From: Hippasteria phrygiana
Lineage: Eukaryota > Echinodermata > Asteroidea > Valvatida > Goniasteridae
DNA length: 64,000 nucleotides
NCBI GenBank assembly: GCA_037893225.1
Contig: JAZGUH010000279.1
Span: 682,001 to 746,000, forward strand
Reading direction: 5' to 3'
Below, in pieces: positions 48,508 to 62,665 of the stretch. A program made the translations under genes and the position numbers. Within the stretch, counting starts at the first letter, position 1; every line of letters begins with the position of its first letter. The notes beneath the pieces were generated by a model. The model ran no database searches, was not told the DNA's origin, and worked only from the letters and a program-made list of their open reading frames with translations.

Positions 48508-50828
48508 GTTTGAATTTTCTCCACAAGTGTTAACTCTAAGAAGCCGCCGATAATTGCAACATGTAGCGCCAGATCTAAGCTATCCATACATGTCAAAATT
48601 ACTGAATTTTGTTGATATGTCATGCAATTATGAATGAGTAAAGCAAGTCCATACCCCAGGGAATTTGACATGCATGGAGCAATAAATAGACGGTAACATG
48701 TACACAGATGTTGGCCGGAAAGAAAATAAACATTGCGAGGTTTGAATTTTCTCCACAAGTTTTAACTCTAAGAAGCCGCCGATGATTGCAACATGTAGCG
48801 CCAGATCTAAGCTATCCATACATGTCAAAAGTACTGAATTTGGTTGATATTTCATGCAATTATGAATGAGTGTAAAGCAAGTCATACCCTAGGGAATTTG
48901 ACAGGTATGGAGCAATAAATAGAAGGTAATATGCACACAGATGTTGGCCGGAAAGAAAATAAACATTGCGAGGTTTGAATTTTCTCTACAAGTTTTAACT
49001 CTGGGAAGCCGCCGATGATTGCAACATGTAGCGCCCGATCTAAGCTATACATACATGTCAAAATTACTGCATTTGGTTGATATTTCATGCAATTATGAAT
49101 GAGTAAAGCAAGTCCATACCCCAGGGAATTTGACAGGCATGGAGCAATAAATAAAAGGTAATATGCACACAGATGTTGGCCGGAAAGAAAATAAACATTG
49201 CGAGGTTTGAATTTTCTCCACAAGTTTGAACTCTAAGAATCCGCCGATGATTGCAACATGTAGCGCCAGATCTAAGCTATCCATACATGTCAAAAATACT
49301 GCATTTGGTTGATATTTCATGCAATTATGAATGAATAAAGCAAGTCCATACCCCAGGGAATTTGACATGCATGGAGCAATAAATAGACGGTAATATGTAC
49401 ACAGATGTTGGGCGGAAAGAAAATAAACATTGCGAGGTTTGAATTTTCTCTACATGTTTTAACTCTGGGAAGCCGCCGATGATTGCAACATGTAGCGCCA
49501 GATCTAAGCTATACATACATGTCAAAATTACTGCATTTGGTTGATATTTCATGCAATTATGAATGAGTAAAGCAAGTCCATACCCCAGGGAATTTGACAT
49601 GCATGGAGCAATAAATAGACGGTAATATGTACACAGATGTTGGCCGGAAAGAAAATAAACATTGCGAGGTTTGAATTTTCTCTACAAGTTTTAACTCTGG
49701 GAAGCCGCCGATGATTGCAACATGTAGCGCCAGATCTAAGCTATCCATACATGTCAAAATTACTGCATTTGGTTGATATTTCATGCAATTATAAATGAGT
49801 AAAGCAAGTCCATACCCCAGGGAATTTGACAGGCATGGAGCAATAAATAGACGGTAATATGCACACAGATGGTGGCCGGAAAGAAAATAAACATTGCGAG
49901 GTTTGAATTTTCTCCACAAGTGTTAACTCTAAGAATCCGCCGATAATTGCAACATGTAGCGCCAGATCTAAGCTATCCATACATGTCAAAAATACTGCAT
50001 TTGGTTGATATTTCATGCAATTATGAATGAATAAAGCAAGTCCATACCCCAGGGAATTTGACATGCATGGAGCAATAAATAGACGGTAATATGTACACAG
50101 ATGTTGGCCGGAAAGAAAATAAACATTGCGAGGTTTGAATTTTCTCTACAAGTTTTAACTCTGGGAAGCCGCCGGTGATTGCAACATGTAGCGCCAGATC
50201 TAAGCTATACATACATGTCAAAATTACTGCATTTGGTTGATATTTCATGCAATTATGAATGAGTAAAGCAAGTCCATACCCCAGGGAATTTGACATGCAT
50301 GGAGCAATAAATAGACGGTAATATGTACACAGATGTTGGCCGGAAAGAAAATAAACATTGCGAGGTTTGAATTTTCTCTACAAGTTTTAACTCTGGGAAG
50401 CCGCCGGTGATTGCAACATGTAGCGCCAGATCTAAGCTATACATACATGTCAAAATTACTGCATTTGGTTGATATTTCATGCAATTATGAATGAGTAAAG
50501 CAAGTCCATACCCCAGGGAATTTGACATGCATGGAGCAATAAATAGACGGTAATATGTACACAGATGTTGTCCGGAAAGAAAATAAACATTGCGAGGTTT
50601 GAATTTTCTCCACAAGTTTGAACTCTAAGAATCCGCCGATGATTGCAACATGTAGCGCCAGATCTAAGCTATCCATACATGTCAAAATTACTGCATTTGG
50701 TTGATATTTCATGCAATTATAAATGAGTAAAGCAAGTCCATACCCCAGGGAATTTGACATGCATGGAGCAATAAATAGACGGTAATATGTACACAGATGT
50801 TGTCCGGAAAGAAAATAAACATTGCGAG
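48508..50828. repeat. 13-monomer HOR, copy 2, first ten units
   Basis: Order mE2-mD2-mF-mH-mI-mJ-mK-mL-mM-mP. It follows copy 1 for nine units; the tenth has T207 and T164 (mP variant) instead of mP2. The next unit is again mQ, but after that the order becomes mF-mR instead of mZ-mC. Confidence 0.82.
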
Positions 50829-53800
50829 GTTTGAATTTTCTCCACAAGTTTGAACTCTAAGAATCCGCCGATGATTGCAACATGTAGCGCCAGATCTAAG
50901 CTATCCATACATGTCAAAATTACTGAATTTGGTTGATATTTCATGCAATTATGAATGAGTGTAAAGCAAGTCATACCCCAGGGAATTTGACAGGCATGGA
51001 GCAATAAATAGAAGGTAATATGCACACAGATGTTGGCCGGAAAGAAAATAAACATTGCGAGGTTTGAATTTTCTCTACAAGTTTTAACTCTGGGAAGCCG
51101 CCGATGATTGCAACATGTAGCGCCCGATCTAAGCTATACATACATGTCAAAATTACTGCATTTGGTTGATATTTCATGCAATTATGAATGAGTAAAGCAA
51201 GTCCATACCCCAGGGAATTTGACAGGCATGGAGCAATAAATAAAAGGTAATATGCACACAGATGTTGGCCGGAAAGAAAATAAACATTGCGAGGTTTGAA
51301 TTTTCTCCACAAGTTTGAACTCTAAGAATCCGCCGATGATTGCAACATGTAGCGCCAGATCTAAGCTATCCATACATGTCAAAATTACTGCATTTAGTTG
51401 ATATTTCATGCAATTATAAATGAGTAAAGCAAGTCCATACCCCAGGGAATTTGACAGGCATGGAGCAATAAATAGACGGTAATATGCACACAGATGTTGG
51501 CCGGAAAGAAAATAAACATTGCGAGGTTTGAATTTTCTCTACAAGTTTTAACTCTGGGAAGCCGCCGATGATTGCAACATGTAGCGCCCGATCTAAGCTA
51601 TACATACATGTCAAAATTACTGCATTTGGTTGATATTTCATGCAATTATGAATGAGTAAAGCAAGTCCATACCCCAGGGAATTTGACAGGCATGGAGCAA
51701 TAAATAAAAGGTAATATGCACACAGATGTTGGCCGGAAAGAAAATAAACATTGCGAGGTTTGAATTTTCTCCACAAGTTTGAACTCTAAGAATCCGCCGA
51801 TGATTGCAACATGTAGCGCCAGATCTAAGCTATCCATACATGTCAAAAATACTGCATTTGGTTGATATTTCATGCAATTATGAATGAATAAAGCAAGTCC
51901 ATACCCCAGGGAATTTGACATGCATGGAGCAATAAATAGACGGTAATATGTACACAGATGTTGGGCGGAAAGAAAATAAACATTGCGAGGTTTGAATTTT
52001 CTCTACATGTTTTAACTCTGGGAAGCCGCCGATGATTGCAACATGTAGCGCCAGATCTAAGCTATACATACATGTCAAAATTACTGCATTTGGTTGATAT
52101 TTCATGCAATTATGAATGAGTAAAGCAAGTCCATACCCCAGGGAATTTGACATGCATGGAGCAATAAATAGACGGTAATATGTACACAGATGTTGGCCGG
52201 AAAGAAAATAAACATTGCGAGGTTTGAATTTTCTCTACAAGTTTTAACTCTGGGAAGCCGCCGATGATTGCAACATGTAGCGCCAGATCTAAGCTATCCA
52301 TACATGTCAAAATTACTGCATTTGGTTGATATTTCATGCAATTATAAATGAGTAAAGCAAGTCCATACCCCAGGGAATTTGACAGGCATGGAGCAATAAA
52401 TAGACGGTAATATGCACACAGATGGTGGCCGGAAAGAAAATAAACATTGCGAGGTTTGAATTTTCTCCACAAGTGTTAACTCTAAGAAGCCGCCGATAAT
52501 TGCAACATGTAGCGCCAGATCTAAGCTATCCATACATGTCAAAAATACTGCATTTGGTTGATATTTCATGCAATTATGAATGAATAAAGCAAGTCCATAC
52601 CCCAGGGAATTTGACATGCATGGAGCAATAAATAGACGGTAATATGTACACAGATGTTGGCCGGAAAGAAAATAAACATTGCGAGGTTTGAATTTTCTCT
52701 ACAAGTTTTAACTCTGGGAAGCCGCCGGTGATTGCAACATGTAGCGCCAGATCTAAGCTATACATACATGTCAAAATTACTGCATTTGGTTGATATTTCA
52801 TGCAATTATGAATGAGTAAAGCAAGTCCATACCCCAGGGAATTTGACATGCATGGAGCAATAAATAGATGGTAATATGTACACAGATGTTGTCCGGAAAG
52901 AAAATAAACATTGCGAGGTTTGAATTTTCTCCACAAGTTTGAACTCTAAGAATCCGCCGATGATTGCAACATGTAGCGCCAGATCTAAGCTATCCATACA
53001 TGTCAAAATTACTGCATTTGGTTGATATTTCATGCAATTATGAATGAATAAAGCAAGTCCATACCCCAGGGAATTTGACATGCATGGAGCAATAAATAGA
53101 CGGTAATATGTACACAGATGTTGGGCGGAAAGAAAATAAACATTGCGAGGTTTGAATTTTCTCTACATGTTTTAACTCTGGGAAGCCGCCGATGATTGCA
53201 ACATGTAGCGCCAGATCTAAGCTATACATACATGTCAAAATTACTGCATTTGGTTGATATTTCATGCAATTATGAATGAGTAAAGCAAGTCCATACCCCA
53301 GGGAATTTGACATGCATGGAGCAATAAATAGACGGTAATATGTACACAGATGTTGGCCGGAAAGAAAATAAACATTGCGAGGTTTGAATTTTCTCTACAA
53401 GTTTTAACTCTGGGAAGCCGCCGATGATTGCAACATGTAGCGCCAGATCTAAGCTATCCATACATGTCAAAATTACTGCATTTGGTTGATATTTCATGCA
53501 ATTATAAATGAGTAAAGCAAGTCCATACCCCAGGGAATTTGACAGGCATGGAGCAATAAATAGACGGTAATATGCACACAGATGGTGGCCGGAAAGAAAA
53601 TAAACATTGCGAGGTTTGAATTTTCTCCACAAGTGTTAACTCTAAGAATCCGCCGATAATTGCAACATGTAGCGCCAGATCTAAGCTATCCATACATGTC
53701 AAAAATACTGCATTTGGTTGATATTTCATGCAATTATGAATGAATAAAGCAAGTCCATACCCCAGGGAATTTGACAGGCATGGAGCAATAAATAGACGGT

Positions 53801-54541
53801 AATATGTACACAGATGTTGGCCGGAAAGAAAATAAACATTGCGAGGTTTGAATTTTCTCTACAAGTTTTAACTCTGGGAAGCCGCCGGTGATTGCAACAT
53901 GTAGCGCCAGATCTAAGCTATACATACATGTCAAAATTACTGCATTTGGTTGATATTTCATGCAATTATGAATGAGTAAAGCAAGTCCATACCCCAGGGA
54001 ATTTGACATGCATGGAGCAATAAATAGACGGTAATATGTACACAGATGTTGGCCGGAAAGAAAATAAACATTGCGAGGTTTGAATTTTCTCTACAAGTTT
54101 TAACTCTGGGAAGCCGCCGGTGATTGCAACATGTAGCGCCAGATCTAAGCTATACATACATGTCAAAATTACTGCATTTGGTTGATATTTCATGCAATTA
54201 TGAATGAGTAAAGCAAGTCCATACCCCAGGGAATTTGACATGCATGGAGCAATAAATAGACGGTAATATGTACACAGATGTTGTCCGGAAAGAAAATAAA
54301 CATTGCGAGGTTTGAATTTTCTCCACAAGTTTGAACTCTAAGAATCCGCCGATGATTGCAACATGTAGCGCCAGATCTAAGCTATCCATACATGTCAAAA
54401 TTACTGCATTTGGTTGATATTTCATGCAATTATAAATGAGTAAAGCAAGTCCATACCCCAGGGAATTTGACAGGCATGGAGCAATAAATAGACGGTAATA
54501 TGTACACAGATGTTGGCCGGAAAGAAAATAAACATTGCGAG
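50829..54541. repeat. mQ cassette of 16 monomers (3713 bp)
   Basis: Order mQ-mF-mR-mF-mH-mI-mJ-mK2-mM-chimera(mP/mH)-mI-mJ-mK-mL-mM-mP2. The chimera at 52918 re-enters the order at mI, so the string mI-mJ-mK...mM is present twice. A private T occurs at 52869. Confidence 0.83.
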
Positions 54542-57094
54542 GTTTGAATTTTCTCCACAAGTTTGAACTCTAAGAATCCGCCGATGATTGCAACATGTAG
54601 CGCCAGATCTAAGCTATCCATACATGTCAAAATTACTGAATTTGGTTGATATTTCATGCAATTATGAATGAGTGTAAAGCAAGTCATACCCCAGGGAATT
54701 TGACAGGCATGGAGCAATAAATAGAAGGTAATATGCACACAGATGTTGGCCGGAAAGAAAATAAACATTGCGAGGTTTGAATTTTCTCTACAAGTTTTAA
54801 CTCTGGGAAGCCGCCGATGATTGCAACATGTAGCGCCCGATCTAAGCTATACATACATGTCAAAATTACTGCATTTGGTTGATATTTCATGCAATTATGA
54901 ATGAGTAAAGCAAGTCCATACCCCAGGGAATTTGACAGGCATGGAGCAATAAATAAAAGGTAATATGCACACAGATGTTGGCCGGAAAGAAAATAAACAT
55001 TGCGAGGTTTGAATTTTCTCCACAAGTTTGAACTCTAAGAATCCGCCGATGATTGCAACATGTAGCGCCAGATCTAAGCTATCCATACATGTCAAAATTA
55101 CTGCATTTAGTTGATATTTCATGCAATTATAAATGAGTAAAGCAAGTCCATACCCCAGGGAATTTGACAGGCATGGAGCAATAAATAGACGGTAATATGC
55201 ACACAGATGTTGGCCGGAAAGAAAATAAACATTGCGAGGTTTGAATTTTCTCTACAAGTTTTAACTCTGGGAAGCCGCCGATGATTGCAACATGTAGCGC
55301 CCGATCTAAGCTATACATACATGTCAAAATTACTGCATTTGGTTGATATTTCATGCAATTATGAATGAGTAAAGCAAGTCCATACCCCAGGGAATTTGAC
55401 AGGCATGGAGCAATAAATAAAAGGTAATATGCACACAGATGTTGGCCGGAAAGAAAATAAACATTGCGAGGTTTGAATTTTCTCCACAAGTTTGAACTCT
55501 AAGAATCCGCCGATGATTGCAACATGTAGCGCCAGATCTAAGCTATCCATACATGTCAAAAATACTGCATTTGGTTGATATTTCATGCAATTATGAATGA
55601 ATAAAGCAAGTCCATACCCCAGGGAATTTGACATGCATGGAGCAATAAATAGACGGTAATATGTACACAGATGTTGGGCGGAAAGAAAATAAACATTGCG
55701 AGGTTTGAATTTTCTCTACATGTTTTAACTCTGGGAAGCCGCCGATGATTGCAACATGTAGCGCCAGATCTAAGCTATACATACATGTCAAAATTACTGC
55801 ATTTGGTTGATATTTCATGCAATTATGAATGAGTAAAGCAAGTCCATACCCCAGGGAATTTGACATGCATGGAGCAATAAATAGACGGTAATATGTACAC
55901 AGATGTTGGCCGGAAAGAAAATAAACATTGCGAGGTTTGAATTTTCTCTACAAGTTTTAACTCTGGGAAGCCGCCGATGATTGCAACATGTAGCGCCAGA
56001 TCTAAGCTATCCATACATGTCAAAATTACTGCATTTGGTTGATATTTCATGCAATTATAAATGAGTAAAGCAAGTCCATACCCCAGGGAATTTGACAGGC
56101 ATGGAGCAATAAATAGACGGTAATATGCACACAGATGGTGGCCGGAAAGAAAATAAACATTGCGAGGTTTGAATTTTCTCCACAAGTGTTAACTCTAAGA
56201 AGCCGCCGATAATTGCAACATGTAGCGCCAGATCTAAGCTATCCATACATGTCAAAAATACTGCATTTGGTTGATATTTCATGCAATTATGAATGAATAA
56301 AGCAAGTCCATACCCCAGGGAATTTGACATGCATGGAGCAATAAATAGACGGTAATATGTACACAGATGTTGGCCGGAAAGAAAATAAACATTGCGAGGT
56401 TTGAATTTTCTCTACAAGTTTTAACTCTGGGAAGCCGCCGGTGATTGCAACATGTAGCGCCAGATCTAAGCTATACATACATGTCAAAATTACTGCATTT
56501 GGTTGATATTTCATGCAATTATGAATGAGTAAAGCAAGTCCATACCCCAGGGAATTTGACATGCATGGAGCAATAAATAGACGGTAATATGTACACAGAT
56601 GTTGTCCGGAAAGAAAATAAACATTGCGAGGTTTGAATTTTCTCCACAAGTTTGAACTCTAAGAATCCGCCGATGATTGCAACATGTAGCGCCAGATCTA
56701 AGCTATCCATACATGTCAAAATTACTGCATTTGGTTGATATTTCATGCAATTATAAATGAGTAAAGCAAGTCCATACCCCAGGGAATTTGACAGGCATGG
56801 AGCAATAAATAGACGGTAATATGTACACAGATGTTGTCCGGAAAGAAAATAAACATTGCGAGGTTTGAATTTTCTCCACAAGTTTGAACTCTAAGAATCC
56901 GCCGATGATTGCAACATGTAGCGCCAGATCTAAGCTATCCATACATGTCAAAATTACTGCATTTGGTTGATATTTCATGCAATTATAAATGAGTAAAGCA
57001 AGTCCATACCCCAGGGAATTTGACAGGCATGGAGCAATAAATAGACGGTAATATGTACACAGATGTTGGCCGGAAAGAAAATAAACATTGCGAG
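54542..57094. repeat. mQ cassette of 11 monomers (2553 bp)
   Basis: Order mQ-mF-mR-mF-mH-mI-mJ-mK2-mM-mP-mP2. It is the preceding cassette without the internal second mI...mM string. It is the likely parental form of the shorter cassettes that follow. Confidence 0.85.
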
Positions 57095-58951
57095 GTTTGA
57101 ATTTTCTCCACAAGTTTGAACTCTAAGAATCCGCCGATGATTGCAACATGTAGCGCCAGATCTAAGCTATCCATACATGTCAAAATTACTGAATTTGGTT
57201 GATATTTCATGCAATTATGAATGAGTGTAAAGCAAGTCATACCCCAGGGAATTTGACAGGCATGGAGCAATAAATAGAAGGTAATATGCACACAGATGTT
57301 GGCCGGAAAGAAAATAAACATTGCGAGGTTTGAATTTTCTCTACAAGTTTTAACTCTGGGAAGCCGCCGATGATTGCAACATGTAGCGCCCGATCTAAGC
57401 TATACATACATGTCAAAATTACTGCATTTGGTTGATATTTCATGCAATTATGAATGAGTAAAGCAAGTCCATACCCCAGGGAATTTGACAGGCATGGAGC
57501 AATAAATAAAAGGTAATATGCACACAGATGTTGGCCGGAAAGAAAATAAACATTGCGAGGTTTGAATTTTCTCCACAAGTTTGAACTCTAAGAATCCGCC
57601 GATGATTGCAACATGTAGCGCCAGATCTAAGCTATCCATACATGTCAAAATTACTGCATTTAGTTGATATTTCATGCAATTATAAATGAGTAAAGCAAGT
57701 CCATACCCCAGGGAATTTGACAGGCATGGAGCAATAAATAGACGGTAATATGCACACAGATGTTGGCCGGAAAGAAAATAAACATTGCGAGGTTTGAATT
57801 TTCTCTACAAGTTTTAACTCTGGGAAGCCGCCGATGATTGCAACATGTAGCGCCCGATCTAAGCTATACATACATGTCAAAATTACTGCATTTGGTTGAT
57901 ATTTCATGCAATTATGAATGAGTAAAGCAAGTCCATACCCCAGGGAATTTGACAGGCATGGAGCAATAAATAAAAGGTAATATGCACACAGATGTTGGCC
58001 GGAAAGAAAATAAACATTGCGAGGTTTGAATTTTCTCCACAAGTTTGAACTCTAAGAATCCGCCGATGATTGCAACATGTAGCGCCAGATCTAAGCTATC
58101 CATACATGTCAAAAATACTGCATTTGGTTGATATTTCATGCAATTATGAATGAATAAAGCAAGTCCATACCCCAGGGAATTTGACATGCATGGAGCAATA
58201 AATAGACGGTAATATGTACACAGATGTTGGCCGGAAAGAAAATAAACATTGCGAGGTTTGAATTTTCTCTACAAGTTTTAACTCTGGGAAGCCGCCGGTG
58301 ATTGCAACATGTAGCGCCAGATCTAAGCTATACATACATGTCAAAATTACTGCATTTGGTTGATATTTCATGCAATTATGAATGAGTAAAGCAAGTCCAT
58401 ACCCCAGGGAATTTGACATGCATGGAGCAATAAATAGACGGTAATATGTACACAGATGTTGTCCGGAAAGAAAATAAACATTGCGAGGTTTGAATTTTCT
58501 CCACAAGTTTGAACTCTAAGAATCCGCCGATGATTGCAACATGTAGCGCCAGATCTAAGCTATCCATACATGTCAAAATTACTGCATTTGGTTGATATTT
58601 CATGCAATTATAAATGAGTAAAGCAAGTCCATACCCCAGGGAATTTGACAGGCATGGAGCAATAAATAGACGGTAATATGTACACAGATGTTGTCCGGAA
58701 AGAAAATAAACATTGCGAGGTTTGAATTTTCTCCACAAGTTTGAACTCTAAGAATCCGCCGATGATTGCAACATGTAGCGCCAGATCTAAGCTATCCATA
58801 CATGTCAAAATTACTGCATTTGGTTGATATTTCATGCAATTATAAATGAGTAAAGCAAGTCCATACCCCAGGGAATTTGACAGGCATGGAGCAATAAATA
58901 GACGGTAATATGTACACAGATGTTGGCCGGAAAGAAAATAAACATTGCGAG
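57095..58951. repeat. mQ cassette of 8 monomers (1857 bp)
   Basis: Order mQ-mF-mR-mF-chimera(mH/mK2)-mM-mP-mP2. Relative to the 11-unit cassette it lacks mI, mJ and one further unit. The chimera at 58024 has the mH head (G24, T36) and the mK2 tail (C208 instead of G208). Confidence 0.85.
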
Positions 58952-60344
58952 GTTTGAATTTTCTCCACAAGTTTGAACTCTAAGAATCCGCCGATGATTG
59001 CAACATGTAGCGCCAGATCTAAGCTATCCATACATGTCAAAATTACTGAATTTGGTTGATATTTCATGCAATTATGAATGAGTGTAAAGCAAGTCATACC
59101 CCAGGGAATTTGACAGGCATGGAGCAATAAATAGAAGGTAATATGCACACAGATGTTGGCCGGAAAGAAAATAAACATTGCGAGGTTTGAATTTTCTCTA
59201 CAAGTTTTAACTCTGGGAAGCCGCCGATGATTGCAACATGTAGCGCCCGATCTAAGCTATACATACATGTCAAAATTACTGCATTTGGTTGATATTTCAT
59301 GCAATTATGAATGAGTAAAGCAAGTCCATACCCCAGGGAATTTGACAGGCATGGAGCAATAAATAAAAGGTAATATGCACACAGATGTTGGCCGGAAAGA
59401 AAATAAACATTGCGAGGTTTGAATTTTCTCCACAAGTTTGAACTCTAAGAATCCGCCGATGATTGCAACATGTAGCGCCAGATCTAAGCTATCCATACAT
59501 GTCAAAATTACTGCATTTAGTTGATATTTCATGCAATTATAAATGAGTAAAGCAAGTCCATACCCCAGGGAATTTGACAGGCATGGAGCAATAAATAGAC
59601 GGTAATATGCACACAGATGTTGGCCGGAAAGAAAATAAACATTGCGAGGTTTGAATTTTCTCTACAAGTTTTAACTCTGGGAAGCCGCCGATGATTGCAA
59701 CATGTAGCGCCCGATCTAAGCTATACATACATGTCAAAATTACTGCATTTGGTTGATATTTCATGCAATTATGAATGAGTAAAGCAAGTCCATACCCCAG
59801 GGAATTTGACAGGCATGGAGCAATAAATAAAAGGTAATATGCACACAGATGTTGGCCGGAAAGAAAATAAACATTGCGAGGTTTGAATTTTCTCCACAAG
59901 TTTGAACTCTAAGAATCCGCCGATGATTGCAACATGTAGCGCCAGATCTAAGCTATCCATACATGTCAAAATTACTGCATTTGGTTGATATTTCATGCAA
60001 TTATAAATGAGTAAAGCAAGTCCATACCCCAGGGAATTTGACAGGCATGGAGCAATAAATAGACGGTAATATGTACACAGATGTTGTCCGGAAAGAAAAT
60101 AAACATTGCGAGGTTTGAATTTTCTCCACAAGTTTGAACTCTAAGAATCCGCCGATGATTGCAACATGTAGCGCCAGATCTAAGCTATCCATACATGTCA
60201 AAATTACTGCATTTGGTTGATATTTCATGCAATTATAAATGAGTGAAGCAAGTCCATACCCCAGGGAATTTGACAGGCATGGAGCAATAAATAGACGGTA
60301 ATATGTACACAGATGTTGGCCGGAAAGAAAATAAACATTGCGAG
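58952..60344. repeat. mQ cassette of 6 monomers (1393 bp)
   Basis: Order mQ-mF-mR-mF-mP-mP2. The chimera and mM of the 8-unit cassette are gone. All joining classes share the C15/G24/T36 head, so the deletion is in register. A private G occurs at 60245 in the last unit. Confidence 0.85.
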
Positions 60345-62665
60345 GTTTGAATTTTCTCCACAAGTTTGAACTCTAAGAATCCGCCGATGATTGCAACATG
60401 TAGCGCCAGATCTAAGCTATCCATACATGTCAAAATTACTGAATTTGGTTGATATTTCATGCAATTATGAATGAGTGTAAAGCAAGTCATACCCCAGGGA
60501 ATTTGACAGGCATGGAGCAATAAATAGAAGGTAATATGCACACAGATGTTGGCCGGAAAGAAAATAAACATTGCGAGGTTTGAATTTTCTCTACAAGTTT
60601 TAACTCTGGGAAGCCGCCGATGATTGCAACATGTAGCGCCCGATCTAAGCTATACATACATGTCAAAATTACTGCATTTGGTTGATATTTCATGCAATTA
60701 TGAATGAGTAAAGCAAGTCCATACCCCAGGGAATTTGACAGGCATGGAGCAATAAATAAAAGGTAATATGCACACAGATGTTGGCCGGAAAGAAAATAAA
60801 CATTGCGAGGTTTGAATTTTCTCCACAAGTTTGAACTCTAAGAATCCGCCGATGATTGCAACATGTAGCGCCAGATCTAAGCTATCCATACATGTCAAAA
60901 TTACTGCATTTAGTTGATATTTCATGCAATTATAAATGAGTAAAGCAAGTCCATACCCCAGGGAATTTGACAGGCATGGAGCAATAAATAGACGGTAATA
61001 TGCACACAGATGTTGGCCGGAAAGAAAATAAACATTGCGAGGTTTGAATTTTCTCTACAAGTTTTAACTCTGGGAAGCCGCCGATGATTGCAACATGTAG
61101 CGCCCGATCTAAGCTATACATACATGTCAAAATTACTGCATTTGGTTGATATTTCATGCAATTATGAATGAGTAAAGCAAGTCCATACCCCAGGGAATTT
61201 GACAGGCATGGAGCAATAAATAAAAGGTAATATGCACACAGATGTTGGCCGGAAAGAAAATAAACATTGCGAGGTTTGAATTTTCTCCACAAGTTTGAAC
61301 TCTAAGAATCCGCCGATGATTGCAACATGTAGCGCCAGATCTAAGCTATCCATACATGTCAAAAATACTGCATTTGGTTGATATTTCATGCAATTATGAA
61401 TGAATAAAGCAAGTCCATACCCCAGGGAATTTGACATGCATGGAGCAATAAATAGACGGTAATATGTACACAGATGTTGGGCGGAAAGAAAATAAACATT
61501 GCGAGGTTTGAATTTTCTCTACATGTTTTAACTCTGGGAAGCCGCCGATGATTGCAACATGTAGCGCCAGATCTAAGCTATACATACATGTCAAAATTAC
61601 TGCATTTGGTTGATATTTCATGCAATTATGAATGAGTAAAGCAAGTCCATACCCCAGGGAATTTGACATGCATGGAGCAATAAATATACGGTAATATGTA
61701 CACAGATGTTGGCCGGAAAGAAAATAAACATTGCGAGGTTTGAATTTTCTCTACAAGTTTTAACTCTGGGAAGCCGCCGATGATTGCAACATGTAGCGCC
61801 AGATCTAAGCTATCCATACATGTCAAAATTACTGCATTTGGTTGATATTTCATGCAATTATAAATGAGTAAAGCAAGTCCATACCCCAGGGAATTTGACA
61901 GGCATGGAGCAATAAATAGACGGTAATATGCACACAGATGGTGGCCGGAAAGAAAATAAACATTGCGAGGTTTGAATTTTCTCCACAAGTGTTAACTCTA
62001 AGAAGCCGCCGATAATTGCAACATGTAGCGCCAGATCTAAGCTATCCATACATGTCAAAAATACTGCATTTGGTTGATATTTCATGCAATTATGAATGAA
62101 TAAAGCAAGTCCATACCCCAGGGAATTTGACATGCATGGAGCAATAAATAGACGGTAATATGTACACAGATGTTGGCCGGAAAGAAAATAAACATTGCGA
62201 GGTTTGAATTTTCTCTACAAGTTTTAACTCTGGGAAGCCGCCGGTGATTGCAACATGTAGCGCCAGATCTAAGCTATACATACATGTCAAAATTACTGCA
62301 TTTGGTTGATATTTCATGCAATTATGAATGAGTAAAGCAAGTCCATACCCCAGGGAATTTGACATGCATGGAGCAATAAATAGACGGTAATATGTACACA
62401 GATGTTGTCCGGAAAGAAAATAAACATTGCGAGGTTTGAATTTTCTCCACAAGTTTGAACTCTAAGAATCCGCCGATGATTGCAACATGTAGCGCCAGAT
62501 CTAAGCTATCCATACATGTCAAAATTACTGCATTTGGTTGATATTTCATGCAATTATAAATGAGTAAAGCAAGTCCATACCCCAGGGAATTTGACAGGCA
62601 TGGAGCAATAAATAGACGGTAATATGTACACAGATGTTGTCCGGAAAGAAAATAAACATTGCGAG
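60345..62665. repeat. mQ cassette, ten units seen
   Basis: Order mQ-mF-mR-mF-mH-mI-mJ-mK2-mM-mP. It follows the 11-unit cassette for ten units (offset 5803 bp from 54542), after which the order breaks at 62666. A private T occurs at 61687. Confidence 0.83.
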
